From Sugiyamaella lignohabitans (Eukaryota > Ascomycota > Dipodascomycetes > Dipodascales > Trichomonascaceae), in contig NC_031672.1 in assembly GCF_001640025.1 (NCBI RefSeq), positions 2,976,001 through 3,040,000 of the forward strand: a stretch of 64,000 bases of DNA, given 5' to 3'. The notes under the pieces are model-generated. The model saw nothing but the letters and a program-made list of their open reading frames with translations. It had not been told where the DNA came from and made no database searches. The position numbers and the translations under genes were made by a program. Positions within the stretch are counted from its first letter, which is position 1, and every line of letters starts with the position of its first letter. Shown here one piece after another: positions 1-10,770 of this stretch.

Positions 1-4
1 TAAA

Positions 5-601
5 ATGACTGAGGTGGAAGAGAATCCAGTTTGGTCTCAAGATACCCTGTCTTTTTCCTGCTCCAGGACTAAATCGAATCCGTACTGTCAGCCAATTCAC
101 GGGCCTGCGAAGTATATAGCGCGCCTGTTTCCGTCCTGTGTTCACCCGGCGTCTCCTGTGATTGTCGAGCATCTTCTTTGCGAATCTCAATTATCTCCAT
201 TTAGTGCAATTTCATTAGCTGCTTGTGTTCTTGACACACTTTCCAACTCTTTTTACAGGTCCTGGATTGCCAGTATACCGAACTCGCTCGATCTTGTTTA
301 CCCCGAGATAATTCTCGTAGCTTGTCTATCTATTTCTACAAAATTTCTCGATGGTCAGAATAATTCATCTATGCCTGTTGATATTGTTACTACGAAACTT
401 TTGTCTACTTTCAATCACTATTTATCCAACTCTGCTACAAATTCGCATTGTTTAGCTACCAAAGACACTGTCAAGGATCTCGAATCGAGGATTCTCCGTG
501 ATATTAATTACAACTTCTGGCCTCTGCTGTCAAACAACGGACTGAAGTTTATGGTTCAGCAATTCAATCGCTACGGCGACATTATAGATTATTCCATCTG
601 A
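5..601 (+). CDS. Cyclin-domain protein, possibly PCL-type
   Basis: A 198-residue reading frame with a cyclin-box look: an N-terminal helix around YIARLFPSC, a central helix (residues about 65-120) containing PEIILVACLSISTKFLDG, which matches the cyclin pattern of a hydrophobic helix followed by ACL..S.KF, and a last helix with LESRILRDINYNFWPL, like the conserved LE..LL..L.W segment. Cyclins of this kind bind and activate a cyclin-dependent kinase such as Pho85. The sequence fits Pcl1/2-like G1 cyclins best, but the subfamily is inference. The start lies only four bases from the window edge, so an upstream exon or a longer N-terminus cannot be excluded. It is convergent with the next gene on the minus strand. 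Confidence 0.55.
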   Translation: MTEVEENPVWSQDTLSFSCSRTKSNPYCQPIHGPAKYIARLFPSCVHPASPVIVEHLLCESQLSPFSAISLAACVLDTLSNSFYRSWIASIPNSLDLVYPEIILVACLSISTKFLDGQNNSSMPVDIVTTKLLSTFNHYLSNSATNSHCLATKDTVKDLESRILRDINYNFWPLLSNNGLKFMVQQFNRYGDIIDYSI

Positions 602-780
602 TTCAATGCATTAAATTACTTTTATATATACATAGAGGCCCATAAAGTCCAAGATCATTAGTCTCTAATTGTTTCGATGGCTGCAGCACTGTCTCAGACC
701 CCTGTGGCCGCTCTCACTATAGTTGGCTAGCTATTTTGAATACCAGTACTACTGTACTGGTAGTATTGATTGTCGTCCAA

Positions 781-1818
781 CTACAGTTGCGGCAAAATAT
801 CCTTGAGGTTGACCTGGCCCGAACCTCTCTCTAGTGGTTTCTGTTGATTAGGGCTGGACTTCCATCCTATCATATAAATAACTCTAAATGTAGCAGGAAT
901 TGTGCCATCCTCGTCCCCATGCATTGACTTGTAAATAGCATTCGCGGCCATCAACATATCTCTAGGGATAGTGGCTGGTCGGATTTTTACTGCGTTAGAT
1001 TCTCCCATCGCCTGGAGGTCTTCCAATAATGCAAACATGTCGGGATAATTCACAATAATATCGTCCACATCGACTGTGAGAAGATTAAATTTCGCCTGCT
1101 GTAATAAGGCACCCATGTCTCTAACGTCTGCTAAAGGTGACAGTCGTGGAGACACTCGTCCGTAAAGCTCCATCTCTGCTAGCTGTAATGAAGTCCGTAA
1201 TTCATATAATGTGTCTCCTCCTATCATATTTCCCATAAACATGCCATCTGGTTTGAGAATTCGTTCGATCCCTTTAAGAACTCCTGGTAAGTCATTGATC
1301 CAATGCATGCTCATTGATGACAGAACTGCATCAAATGTGTTTGGTTGAAAAACTGGATGTTCAAATGTTTCTTCATCTGCCACCACCCGTTTCACTGATA
1401 GTTTACTATTAAATGGATATTGTGTTGGATCGGAGTCTCGAAACAGCATGTTCTCCGAACTGTCGAGCATTGTAACTTCACCCAGTCTACTCTGGATCAG
1501 ATCAGAGTCTGGGGTGTTTGGATCACAGATAATTTTTTCTAAATTTCCAGCCCCACTTCCAAGATCAAGAACATTTTCAAAATTCCGTGAGATAAATGCC
1601 AATCTCTCTGCTGTTCGAAGTGCTATTTCGTCCTTGATATATTCGACATTTCTTGATCCCTCAATGTTCCTTGCAGCTCGATTTCTCTGTACAGTCTTGA
1701 TATTTCTGTCAAAAACTTCATATGCCGATGAGCTGTAAGCTCGGCTTTTCCGTGGCAATCGCATTGATTTCGCCGGCCCTGAAAACAGAGTCTGACTAAA
1801 TCTGAGACCTTTCATCAT
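781..1818 (-). CDS. NDUFAF5: Mitochondrial complex I assembly methyltransferase-like protein (NDUFAF5 family)
   Basis: A 345-residue class I SAM-dependent methyltransferase-fold protein. The first 30 residues are basic and serine-rich (RLPRKSRAYSSSAYEVFDR), a typical mitochondrial presequence. Motif I is VLDLGSGAGNLEK (about residues 83-95), followed by an acidic residue in VTMLDSSENML and the SSMSMHWINDLPG segment typical of the NDUFAF5/BioC-like group. The known family member hydroxylates an arginine in complex I subunit NDUFS7 during early assembly in the matrix. Its presence implies that this yeast keeps a proton-pumping NADH dehydrogenase, unlike Saccharomyces. It starts at a Met-Met pair and is divergent from the PPR gene, with a shared promoter of about 190 bp. 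Confidence 0.85.
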   Translation of the reverse strand: MMKGLRFSQTLFSGPAKSMRLPRKSRAYSSSAYEVFDRNIKTVQRNRAARNIEGSRNVEYIKDEIALRTAERLAFISRNFENVLDLGSGAGNLEKIICDPNTPDSDLIQSRLGEVTMLDSSENMLFRDSDPTQYPFNSKLSVKRVVADEETFEHPVFQPNTFDAVLSSMSMHWINDLPGVLKGIERILKPDGMFMGNMIGGDTLYELRTSLQLAEMELYGRVSPRLSPLADVRDMGALLQQAKFNLLTVDVDDIIVNYPDMFALLEDLQAMGESNAVKIRPATIPRDMLMAANAIYKSMHGDEDGTIPATFRVIYMIGWKSSPNQQKPLERGSGQVNLKDILPQL

Positions 1819-2007
1819 TGCGATCTATATTTTTTCAAGGGGAGTATTGAATATTACTTTTTGGGTCTTCAAACTTCGGCCTGCAGGACATATTATCTGG
1901 TAGCCGCGGAGCGGGATGGACTGCAAATGCATTTCAACTGTATAAGTAGACTAAAGATGCAAAGATGGAGGTGGAGTTGCCAACCATTGAAATAGAGTCA
2001 AAGCTGG

Positions 2008-3984
2008 ATGACCGGCTTGAATATCACTCGTTGGAGGATAGGCTGTGTCAGATTTGCTAGAAATTTTCCAGCAGCACAATCCTTTTATACAAATGGGCTC
2101 AGGGAACAGCTGATAAGCAAGGAGTTTAAAAGATATCAACATATCCAGGCTCAGAAGGATGCGGATATAAAGATTGATCCATTAAGCCCAGCTCAGATTA
2201 GATCTCAAAATCAGCGTCAAGATGGTGATTCACATATTATTATAGAGAATATCACCAAATTCTCTTTAGAAAAGGACTTAATGTCTATGATAGCATATTT
2301 CCAGGAACTAAAACAGAAGGGGAAAACGATACCTTTAGAAGTGCTGCCACGGATCGAGCAGGTAGTCGAATGGGATTCTAATAGTATACTCAGTCATCCA
2401 TTGGCGCTAGACATTCTTATTTATGCTACAAATAGGCCAAATCTTCTAAAGTTAGAAGACTTTGCCAAACTACTATGGCGTTTAAGAAGTATTCCAGATC
2501 CATATATCAGACAAGAATATGAGAACCAGCTGCGAAGTTATATTCCTAAATATGCTTTGACTGGAGATGTTGGAATCAATGCTGATACAAAACGTTTGTA
2601 TTCAGATCAGGAGGTCTCACAATTATATGCTCGTCTTAACGAGAACTTGATTTTGTCTTATTTGGAATCCAATGACATCGAAATGGCCTTAGCGAAAGTC
2701 ATGGCTTTGATTGAAAAGAATGTCAGTGATATACCTTTAGACAGGGTGATTCAAGTGCTATGTAGACAAGCAGGTGCTTCTAAGGAGTCGATTCAAATTA
2801 TTGAGAGTCTGCTGAAGAACAATTTGCCGACAACTCTTGATCATGAGACCTGGATTTCGATAGTTGAAACCAGCCTCAGTAATGGAGATCACCATGGAGT
2901 CAGGTTTGTATGGGATAATTACCTTCACAAGACGGCTCTCACAGGATATTCTTCTAAAAGTCCTGTGTCAACTGGTTTGTACGCCCGAATTCTAGAATCA
3001 GCTGGCTTCTTCCAGGACTCGGAACTCGCAGAAGAAACAGCTCTTTTATTAGTCGAACAATTTAAACCGAGTTCCGATCACGGAATTGAAACTCCACTAG
3101 AAACTACTGTGCTCATTGCAGCAGTTAATGGTATCATAGGAACAGGAAATTTGAGCAGAGTATTCGAATCGTTAGAAATGATTATCAATAGCGGGTATAA
3201 CATATCTTGCAGAGATGTGGACAGTCTCGGAAACTTGCTTGAGCAACATTTTACACATGATCCACTACAACTCTCACAACAACTGATCGATTTCTTAAAA
3301 AGTTCATCTTATAGCCAAGACTTGAATTCTCTTGTCATGAATGTCCTATTGGATCACTTTTCGCACACTTGGGCAGCCAGCGGTGTTATGCACACGTATC
3401 GCCTGTTTATGAATGCCAACAACAGCGAAACAGCTGAACCCCCTATCTCGACTGAAGCCACGAACCTGAATACCGCTAAACTCTTTGTGAAGCCTAATAA
3501 CGACACTTTTCGACTTCTTATAAATGCGGCTTACCGACTAGGAAACTCGAAAAAGCTCACGTACACAATTTACGACGAAATGACTAACGACTATAACTTG
3601 ATCCCCTCACGTGGGATTCTCGAAACAATCCTAAAATGCCACATGGTAGGTCGCGACTATGGTAGCATATTCTATTTTTTGCGTGAAATGAGAAAGCACA
3701 AAATCGGTCTTCGCGACCATACTTTCCACTACCTAACTGGCCAGTTCAACCGCATCGATGACACACGACTGCGGGAAATATTTGCTCCCACACTTGGAGC
3801 AACTCTCGACGACAAACTTGCTTCTTATTCGGCTTTCCTGCCAGATGAAATTCTAGAGAAATCATCGAGCCGCCGAACGAAGCTGTACCGTAGATACAGT
3901 CACATCCGCGATACACTCAACTCCACGAGTTTTCTATCTGGATGGGACGAGAGCCACCTCCTCCTACCAAGATCAGTCTCATAG
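2008..3984 (+). CDS. Mitochondrial PPR-like RNA-binding protein
   Basis: A 658-residue protein with an Arg-rich, acid-poor N-terminus (ITRWRIGCVRFARNFPAAQ), consistent with mitochondrial import. It is helical throughout. Near the C-terminus (residues about 495-580) repeats such as DTFRLLINAAYRLGNSKK and REMRKHKIGLRDHTFHYL have the spacing of pentatricopeptide helices. Yeast relatives bind mitochondrial mRNAs or rRNA to control stability or translation. The exact orthologue (for example a Rmd9- or Pet309-type factor) could not be identified, so no symbol is given. Start chosen as the first ATG of the frame; no introns are apparent. Confidence 0.6.
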   Translation: MTGLNITRWRIGCVRFARNFPAAQSFYTNGLREQLISKEFKRYQHIQAQKDADIKIDPLSPAQIRSQNQRQDGDSHIIIENITKFSLEKDLMSMIAYFQELKQKGKTIPLEVLPRIEQVVEWDSNSILSHPLALDILIYATNRPNLLKLEDFAKLLWRLRSIPDPYIRQEYENQLRSYIPKYALTGDVGINADTKRLYSDQEVSQLYARLNENLILSYLESNDIEMALAKVMALIEKNVSDIPLDRVIQVLCRQAGASKESIQIIESLLKNNLPTTLDHETWISIVETSLSNGDHHGVRFVWDNYLHKTALTGYSSKSPVSTGLYARILESAGFFQDSELAEETALLLVEQFKPSSDHGIETPLETTVLIAAVNGIIGTGNLSRVFESLEMIINSGYNISCRDVDSLGNLLEQHFTHDPLQLSQQLIDFLKSSSYSQDLNSLVMNVLLDHFSHTWAASGVMHTYRLFMNANNSETAEPPISTEATNLNTAKLFVKPNNDTFRLLINAAYRLGNSKKLTYTIYDEMTNDYNLIPSRGILETILKCHMVGRDYGSIFYFLREMRKHKIGLRDHTFHYLTGQFNRIDDTRLREIFAPTLGATLDDKLASYSAFLPDEILEKSSSRRTKLYRRYSHIRDTLNSTSFLSGWDESHLLLPRSVS

Positions 3985-4206
3985 CATCGCAGATCTTGTA
4001 TATAAATATATTGCATTTTATGACATCCTTCCTGTCTAAAACCCACAATTGCACAATATTGGTTTTGAGAGGATACTTGACTCGGTCTAAGCGAAAGAAT
4101 AAGGGGAGACATGGAAATCTGGAGCTAAGCCCCAGCTCCCAAAAAAAACACAAAGTTTACAGGAAAATACATAGCCGTAAAAACACAAAATAATATTACT
4201 CGTAAA

Positions 4207-5185
4207 TTAAGAACGTAATGCTTTAAGTCGTTCATTCAAGCTGTCTTCAACTTGTTCAATGGCATCAACCCGAGTGGTCTGGGGTGTCTCCTTGGAATCG
4301 AGATCTTGGCGAAGCTCAAGTCCAGCTTCGTCAGCAATCTTCTGCATAAGGAGGTCAACATCTTCCTGTGGCGTGGAAACTGCATTGGCACTAGACGCTA
4401 CATTCTCATAGTACTGAGCTGTGGCATCGAGATCTTCAAATTGGCTCTCAAACTTGTCCATTACTAAGGAAATCTTTTCTGTATTCATGCTCTCCATGGC
4501 CTTATCCATGCCGTGAACTACGGTAGCCATGCTGCCTGTCACCTGTCTCATAGTCGTTGCCGTTCGTACTCTACTTGCAACAGCATCAATCCGTGAGGAC
4601 AATGTTAATAGATTGAGACGCTCCGACTGTTTTCTAATGGCGTTTTGTGCATATAGCTTGGCAATATCATTGTTTCCTTCTTGAATAGCCTAAAAAACTG
4701 TTAGAATATGGTTCTATCGCCACAGGCAGATACTAGACGACCTGGATATCTGGCAAATATGACTATAGCTTACCTTCTTGACTTTCTTCTTCTCACTTTC
4801 GCTCTCTTTACCTGCTTTCATAGCCTGTTTCTTGAGCTGTTTTGATGTAAACTGACCAGTGTTAGTATTGTGCTTAACCTAGTCCAGTTCTAGTCGCTAC
4901 TTGCGAAAAAAACGAACTTTGACATTCATATTGAAGCACTTGACTTTGATCACATTCAGTGAGGTATATACAGGTCTCAATCCTCTATTGGACTTGAAAT
5001 GTCCAGTCAGCTTGATTTGTCACTAGCTTCAGGTATTTGGACCCGAATGTTGGCACACATAGGACCATGGATTTATGACTACGTACCATCAGATTGAAGA
5101 GAGATTCTATTGGTTCTGTTAGTATCAAACCAGGAAATAATACAAGCTCGAGCTATACGCTCAACTTACTATCGAGTCCCGACAT
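4207..5185 (-). CDS. DID2: ESCRT-III-associated protein Did2/Vps46 (CHMP1), four exons
   Basis: Four exons on the minus strand join to a 198-residue protein: 5185-5170, 5106-5087, 4851-4774 and 4689-4207. Donors are GTAAGT, GTACGT and GTAAGC, and TACTAAC branch points precede two of the acceptors. Joined, the N-terminus reads MSGLDKSLFNLMFTSKQL, closely matching the CHMP1 start, followed by a basic helix and the core SSRIDAVASRVRTATTMRQV. The C-terminus EDSLNERLKALR fits the MIM1 motif (D/E..L..RL..L(K/R)), which recruits Vps4 and Vta1. The protein acts late in endosomal ESCRT-III disassembly and multivesicular body sorting. Length matches the family (204 residues in S. cerevisiae). The codon for Leu11 is CTG at a conserved leucine, which supports standard decoding. 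Confidence 0.93.
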
Positions 5186-5741
5186 TGTTGGCTGTGTTGG
5201 TCTATTCTTGAATAGATAGCTTGACGATATGTTGCATCAATGAGATCTTGAGGTTCACCTTATCAAGATAAGCTGCTAATGCGCGCTGGCGGATGAACAT
5301 ATGGAGGTATTCCAGTATAGTCTGTGAGAATAGGATTTGACGAACGTAGCAAAAAAAAAAAACCAGGATTATAATATTCTAAACAAGAAATTCAATTTCC
5401 ACAATATTCAACTTATTTAAGATTTTTGCAAAGTCCTTGCTGATTATAATGGAATATCCACGGGTAACGAATGTCGTTTTGAAGATCGACTATCTTTTGT
5501 CGATTCCTGCCTAATCTGAAATTCCAGTATCAAGGTTCAATATGGCACATTGATCTGATCAATTAACATCTCCACTGATTCCCCGGGTTTTGGGTGATCA
5601 ATGAAAATAATAATCTCTCGAATGACCTTGATTTTGGGCCTTATCCTCTTATTTTTGATCGGTGAAAGGGTGCAATTCGGAGAAGTTGGCAGCATGTTCT
5701 GCGACATATCAGCTGAAAATTATATATATTAAAGCAATAAT
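5186..5741. other. Intergenic region between DID2 and SKI2
   Basis: About 556 bp between two minus-strand genes, acting as DID2 upstream DNA and SKI2 3' flank. It holds an A-rich run near 5350-5363 and AT-rich DNA near 5400. No coding or RNA gene was recognised. Confidence 0.6.
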
Positions 5742-8700
5742 CTAAATATATAAACTGGCGCAGAAAACAATATCTCGCTTGATTTTTTCTTGAGCCAACA
5801 GCATCTTATCATACAGTGTTGAGTCACCAATAATACGGGCTGCTGCCATGACTTCACGACAGATTTCGTCCATTCTCGTGATAACTCGCACAATTGTACC
5901 TTCTTGTACATCAGTAAGTTGTGTGATCGAATTGAACGACATTCCTCGAGCCCATTCATATACTACTTCCATTAGACCAAAACGCATCCTCTCGGTGAAC
6001 TCAGCTTCATCTTGCGTCATGAGAACCTGGTGAGCCTCGAATACCTTATTGGTACTTGTGACAATATCAAGAATACGTGCTCGGCCCTGGTCCAGTCTTG
6101 GTGTCACTGTTTCAACGTCAATCTTTGTATTACCCTCAAATACAAATGCGGATAATAAAGCAACGATCTCCTCGGGCTCATACTCTCCAAGAAAGTTGTT
6201 TAACACCAATTCGGTAACAATGAGTTCGAATCCTGAGCTGATTTCACATGCTACTCGACCCTTGAGCAATACATTTAGATCCTCATCGATGTAATTCAAG
6301 TCCTTGAGAACTTGGATGCGCTGTTCGTAGTCTGGTAAAAGCTCTAGATTCTGGTCTGAAATAAGTTGCTTCAACGATGCTATTTTTTGCTTGATCATGT
6401 ACTCTTCATGTACTTGGGAGTACGTCTTCATAAAGTTTTTGCACTTAATAGATTTACTGGCAGTAATTATTTTGAGTGCTTCTTCTCGTTCGGTTAATAG
6501 AACAGTGAGTTGAGCATCCTTAAGTTTTGAAAAGGTCAATGGATGCCAGTTGGATTGAAATTTCAAACAAGTTTCAAGCTGTTCAGTGATTCGAGCGATC
6601 TCTTCTCGTTTTGAACGCACAGCATCACTGAAATTGACTCGAACTGACATGGAAGCAATTAGCTCAACTGCTGATATATCAATTGCAACCTCATGGAATC
6701 GTGTCAATAATGTGAACTGTTTCAAATTTCTGCTTGCAAATCCAGATACCATGGTCAAGTATGGAACCTTAGTCAATGCTTCAGACTCAGCCCTTGAATT
6801 TCCCATCTTTGCTACCAGCAAGACCAGAAATTTACGGTCACGAGCAAGAATCCTATTCAGTATACCTAGGCATCTTCTCTTTTTGAATTCATCGTAGAAG
6901 ACAATCAATCTTCCTGAAACTATTGCTCTTCTTCCTATAGGGGACTGAATTACTAAATTGAGGATTTCCGAAGACAGGTCTGAGTATTTGACGATTTCAT
7001 CATGGACCTGATCAATATCGATGTCACAAATAGGACAAGGGTCTCTCTTGAGGTTTTGCAGCGAAGCTTCGCTGGCTTTGACATTCTTTTCATGTTCTGG
7101 AAGCAGTACCTGACTAGAATTTTCACTAAACGACCTTTTAATCATATCCTCCACCTTTAGTGCTTCAATTCGAAGAAGATTTAAGATCATGTTGTAAGTA
7201 AGACGGAACTGACTTTGCAGTTTAGTTGGTGTTCCAAGCATCATGGCTCTAAGACCGGCCATTGGTGGTGCTTCTGGATCGTTGCACATGATTATTACTG
7301 TACCAGTAGGATCCAAACCTCTTCTACCAGCTCTACCTGCCATCTGTGTATACTCTCCAGGTAACAGTTGACGGAAACTTCGTCCATCGTGCTTGCCAGT
7401 ATTAGCAAACACAACTGTACGGGTGGGCAGGTTCAAACCCATTGCAAAGGTCTCAGTTGCAAACAGAACTTTAACAAGTGATTTTGAAAACAAGATTTCA
7501 ATAACCTCTTTCATTATAGGCAACAGACCACCGTGATGAATACCAATACCTCTCGATAATAAATCTCGTACCATCAGAATCTGTGGCAAGTCTCTATCTT
7601 CCTTTTTCAATCTAGACACAGCTTTGTCAATAAACATATGAACTTCAGACTTTTCTTTAGCACTCAGATAGTCAAGTGACGAGAGCATTAATGCAAACTC
7701 TTCACAACGCTTTTTAGAAAACACAAATATAACTGCAGGAAGAAGTGTATTCTTCTGGAGGTGGTGGCATAATTGTGTGAGACTAGTTTTGCCGGGAAAG
7801 TTTCCGTTTCTTCTAGCCCCACCTCCACCACCGGAGAAACCACCTGCTCTTCCAGGAGCTCCACCACCTCGTCCACCTCTGTTGCCTCCACCTCTATTAC
7901 TACCTCCCCTGCCGCCTTGAGCGCCTCCTCGAGCTCCTCCACGGCCAGCTTGAGCACCTCCTCTACCACCATTACCAGTAGATCCAGCTTGGTCGCTCTT
8001 TTTAGACAATACATCATTCGCAGCTTTCCATCCGGATTCTAAAAAGTTCTTGTTCTCGTCAACAATCTTGAACTTATTATTCTTCGCCCAAAGATAATGT
8101 TCTAAAGGAACTGGTCGATGAGTGGTAGAAATGACATAAATATCCTTTCTTTTGGTTCTGCCTATCCAATTTGCAAACTCGTAGGTATTAGGTACAGTTG
8201 CAGAAAGGAGAATAAACTTCACATGATCTGGAAGCATGATAATAACCTCTTCCCACACTACACCTCTATCTTGATCGTTCACATAATGCACTTCATCAAA
8301 TATGACAAACTCAACATCACGAATAAGATCCGCTCCTCTATACAACATACTACGGAGAATCTCAGTGGTCATAATCAAACAGCTGGCCTCTGGGTTGATC
8401 TGAACATCACCTGTCAAAATTCCTACATCATCATAGATTTGCTTGAAATCTCGATATTTCTGATTACTCAATGCCTTGATTGGTGAGGTATATATGGTTT
8501 TTGTCATATTTCTGTTGGCCATTGAAATGGCATATTCAGCTACTGCTGTTTTACCTGCCGAGGTATGCGCTGCCACAAACACAGAGTCACCTTGTTCTAA
8601 ATGATATACCGCTTCCTTTTGGAATGTATCTAGTTCGAAAGGGTATTCCTTAGCGGGATTGGGAACGAGCTCTTCAAAGTTGGTTATAGTCTTATTGACA

Positions 8701-9681
8701 TCAACAACATGAGCCCATTCTTTGACTTTAGTTGTCAGGCCTGCTGAACTCAGAGCAATAGATGTGGCAGTATCAGTTCTGCCAAAACTAATATCTTGAG
8801 GAAGTAGATCATCGATTGCAGAAGAAAATGACGAACCCACCTGTGCGGAGCTGGAATCATCGTCAAATTTAAAAGCATTAACCCCATTAGCAATGTCCTC
8901 TATTCCATCTTCAGCTTCTTCTTCGTCACCCTCGTCAATATCAGACCTATCGAGGTCATCATCATATGCCTCATTATCGATCTCATCGTTTGCTTCTTCT
9001 GTTTCCTTTTCTTTAAGAACGCCAACATCTTCTGCCTCTACGCCAACTCCTTCATTTTTAAGCCCACGGCTGAATCCTGGAGGAATGTCAAACAACCCAT
9101 CAGCGTCTCTATGCAAAATAAGGTTAGATTCAGGAATTTCTGGGGTATCAATACCACCAGGCGCAAATGGCATGAATCCTGCTCGACCACGGACAAAATC
9201 AAGTTTCGAGCCCATTTGTCTGTCCAATCTCAAGGAATTTTTGGCATTCGTTTCCTGGGGGTTGACAATGACCTGTTCGAATCCAACAATTTTACCATCC
9301 AAACCACTACGTTTGTATTTTACTTGTACTCTCGAGCCAAATTGTGGCATAGAAAACAGATTCTCAACAAATTGCATTTTATCGATATTTCCCAAGCTAT
9401 ATTATATGTTAGGAACCATCTGCACAATAAGCATAAAGCTTATATTCAATGAGTTTGAAATTGACTTACTCTTGTAAAGTGTTCATCCAATCCTCGCTAA
9501 ACTTCGTTTTTGGCGTGAGATACTTCTCAACGAGATACTCATCAGTGCGATTGATGTCAGGGGTCGGTCTATTCTTTGAGTTATTGTCAAGATAGTAGTC
9601 ATGAGTCACATCCAATTCTTTTCCTTGTAAACTCTCTAATTGAGTACGAATCGCCTTCAGGCTGTCTGCGATAGAACCCAT
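5742..9681 (-). CDS. SKI2: Ski2-type DExH RNA helicase of the Ski complex, two exons
   Basis: Exon 1 is 9681-9470 and exon 2 is 9396-5742. The intron has donor GTAAGT, a CTAAC branch site and a TAG acceptor. The joined protein is 1288 residues (1287 in S. cerevisiae). The junction reads WMNTLQD then LGNIDKMQF, the conserved Ski2 N-terminal arm. RecA1 carries Walker A AAHTSAGKT (about 349), FDEVHY (about 439) and LSATVPN. RecA2 carries FATETFAMGLNLPTRTV and QMAGRAGRRG. A winged-helix, arch and helical-bundle C-terminus follows. It feeds mRNA to the cytoplasmic exosome together with Ski3 and Ski8. A Gly/Arg-rich linker at residues about 540-605 lies between the two RecA domains. The frame appears to open at a TTG (9395), which is an internal Leu codon and not the start. 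Confidence 0.95.
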
Positions 9682-10431
9682 TTTTATCTTCTAATGGGAC
9701 TTATTTCTAACTAATGGTGGACATGAAGCAGACGATTGATCTGATATAGGAAGTAAATATCCTGTTATTCGAACATTAATCTTATAAGCGGAACAGGTTG
9801 TGTCTAAGTTGTCAAATAATTGTGAGGGATGGTGAGCAACTATCGAGCTATAAGTCTATCTAGCTCCTTTTTTACTTCATATAATGTACGTTAATAAATC
9901 GGGTCACGTTGGTTTCACCGAGCTCGTTGGAGAATGCAGCTCGCTAGAGTCTTGGACCCTGCATATTACATCTGCAGGGCAGTCAGGTCGTCATGCCCAG
10001 TTAATTATATGAAAAAAATACATCAGATTTAGAATTAATGATTTCTGTTGGATAAGATAAGGACGTCAATGATTGACAAATTGGTGGAATGGCCTGTGTC
10101 TTGTATTCCGTCAAATTAGCCTTCTTTCCTGTATTCTTTTTCTGGTATATGGTGCTCCAGTCTCATGGCTCCTGTTATTCACAACATTTTGGAGAAATTA
10201 TCAGCTAATATCGAACCAGGCCCGAATAGAAAGACCCGAGTGAGCTCCAGTACCCGAATTTGTCACCCGAGACCCAAAGCTGTAGTAGCTCCGGTATCGG
10301 CATTGACTCATTACAGGGGAACGTACGGCTGCATTTGATCAGAGCAGTATATATTCTCCGTGAAATGAAAAGTGATCTCAACTCCAGCGAAAGTGATTAA
10401 AGTAGTAGATATTTGATCGCAACAAGCCGCC
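9682..10431. other. Intergenic region upstream of SKI2
   Basis: About 750 bp between the SKI2 start and the acyl-carrier-protein-like pseudogene. It is moderately AT-rich. No convincing coding, RNA or repeat feature was seen beyond SKI2 upstream DNA. Confidence 0.5.
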
Positions 10432-10770
10432 ATGTATCGCCCTACTGCCATTGCTGCCAGAAGACTGGCCAACCTTAGTGGTAACTTTAGAACTGGTAAG
10501 TGAAGGAGTATGCTGTAATTAGCATTGGGTCTTTCTAGTGAATGTGAGGAGTCAGCAATTGAGATTGGATGAGCATCTTTCGGACGAAGCAGTGACAAGA
10601 GTTTTGGACGTTTGGGCTTGTCATTTCAATACTCCATGGCAAATAGGGTCAATTGCAGGGAAAGATGAGAATTGAGAGAGTAGGTTGCGACAGATAAGTC
10701 ACTGCTACTATGATGATATAGGATGCAATGGATATTGTAAATTTGCGTCTCTATTGGTTTTATTATTATA
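10432..10770 (+). pseudogene. Decayed mitochondrial acyl-carrier-protein-like gene
   Basis: ATG at 10432 opens a presequence-like exon (MYRPTAIAARRLANLSG). A 43-bp intron (10496-10538, donor GTAAGT, TAG acceptor) leads to NVRSQQLRLDEHLSDEAVTR and VLDV, resembling the first helix of mitochondrial ACP (LS.D.V..RV.DV). The frame stops at 10673. A one-base shift just before that stop restores IERVGCDR, where ACP has F.(D/E)LGLDSL. The following codons read VTATMMI, stop, DAMDIV, like the ACP helix VEVVMAIEDEFDI. The phosphopantetheine-accepting Ser of the DSL motif is lost. I read it as an inactivated ACP paralogue (complex I / mitochondrial FAS). A short spliced 66-residue product remains possible. 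Similarity was judged by eye. Confidence 0.45.

Noticed and set aside
7688..8042. ORFs rich in Glu/Val or Ser/Thr over the SKI2 linker
   Set aside because: They are alternative readings of the GGN/CGN repeats that encode the Gly/Arg linker.
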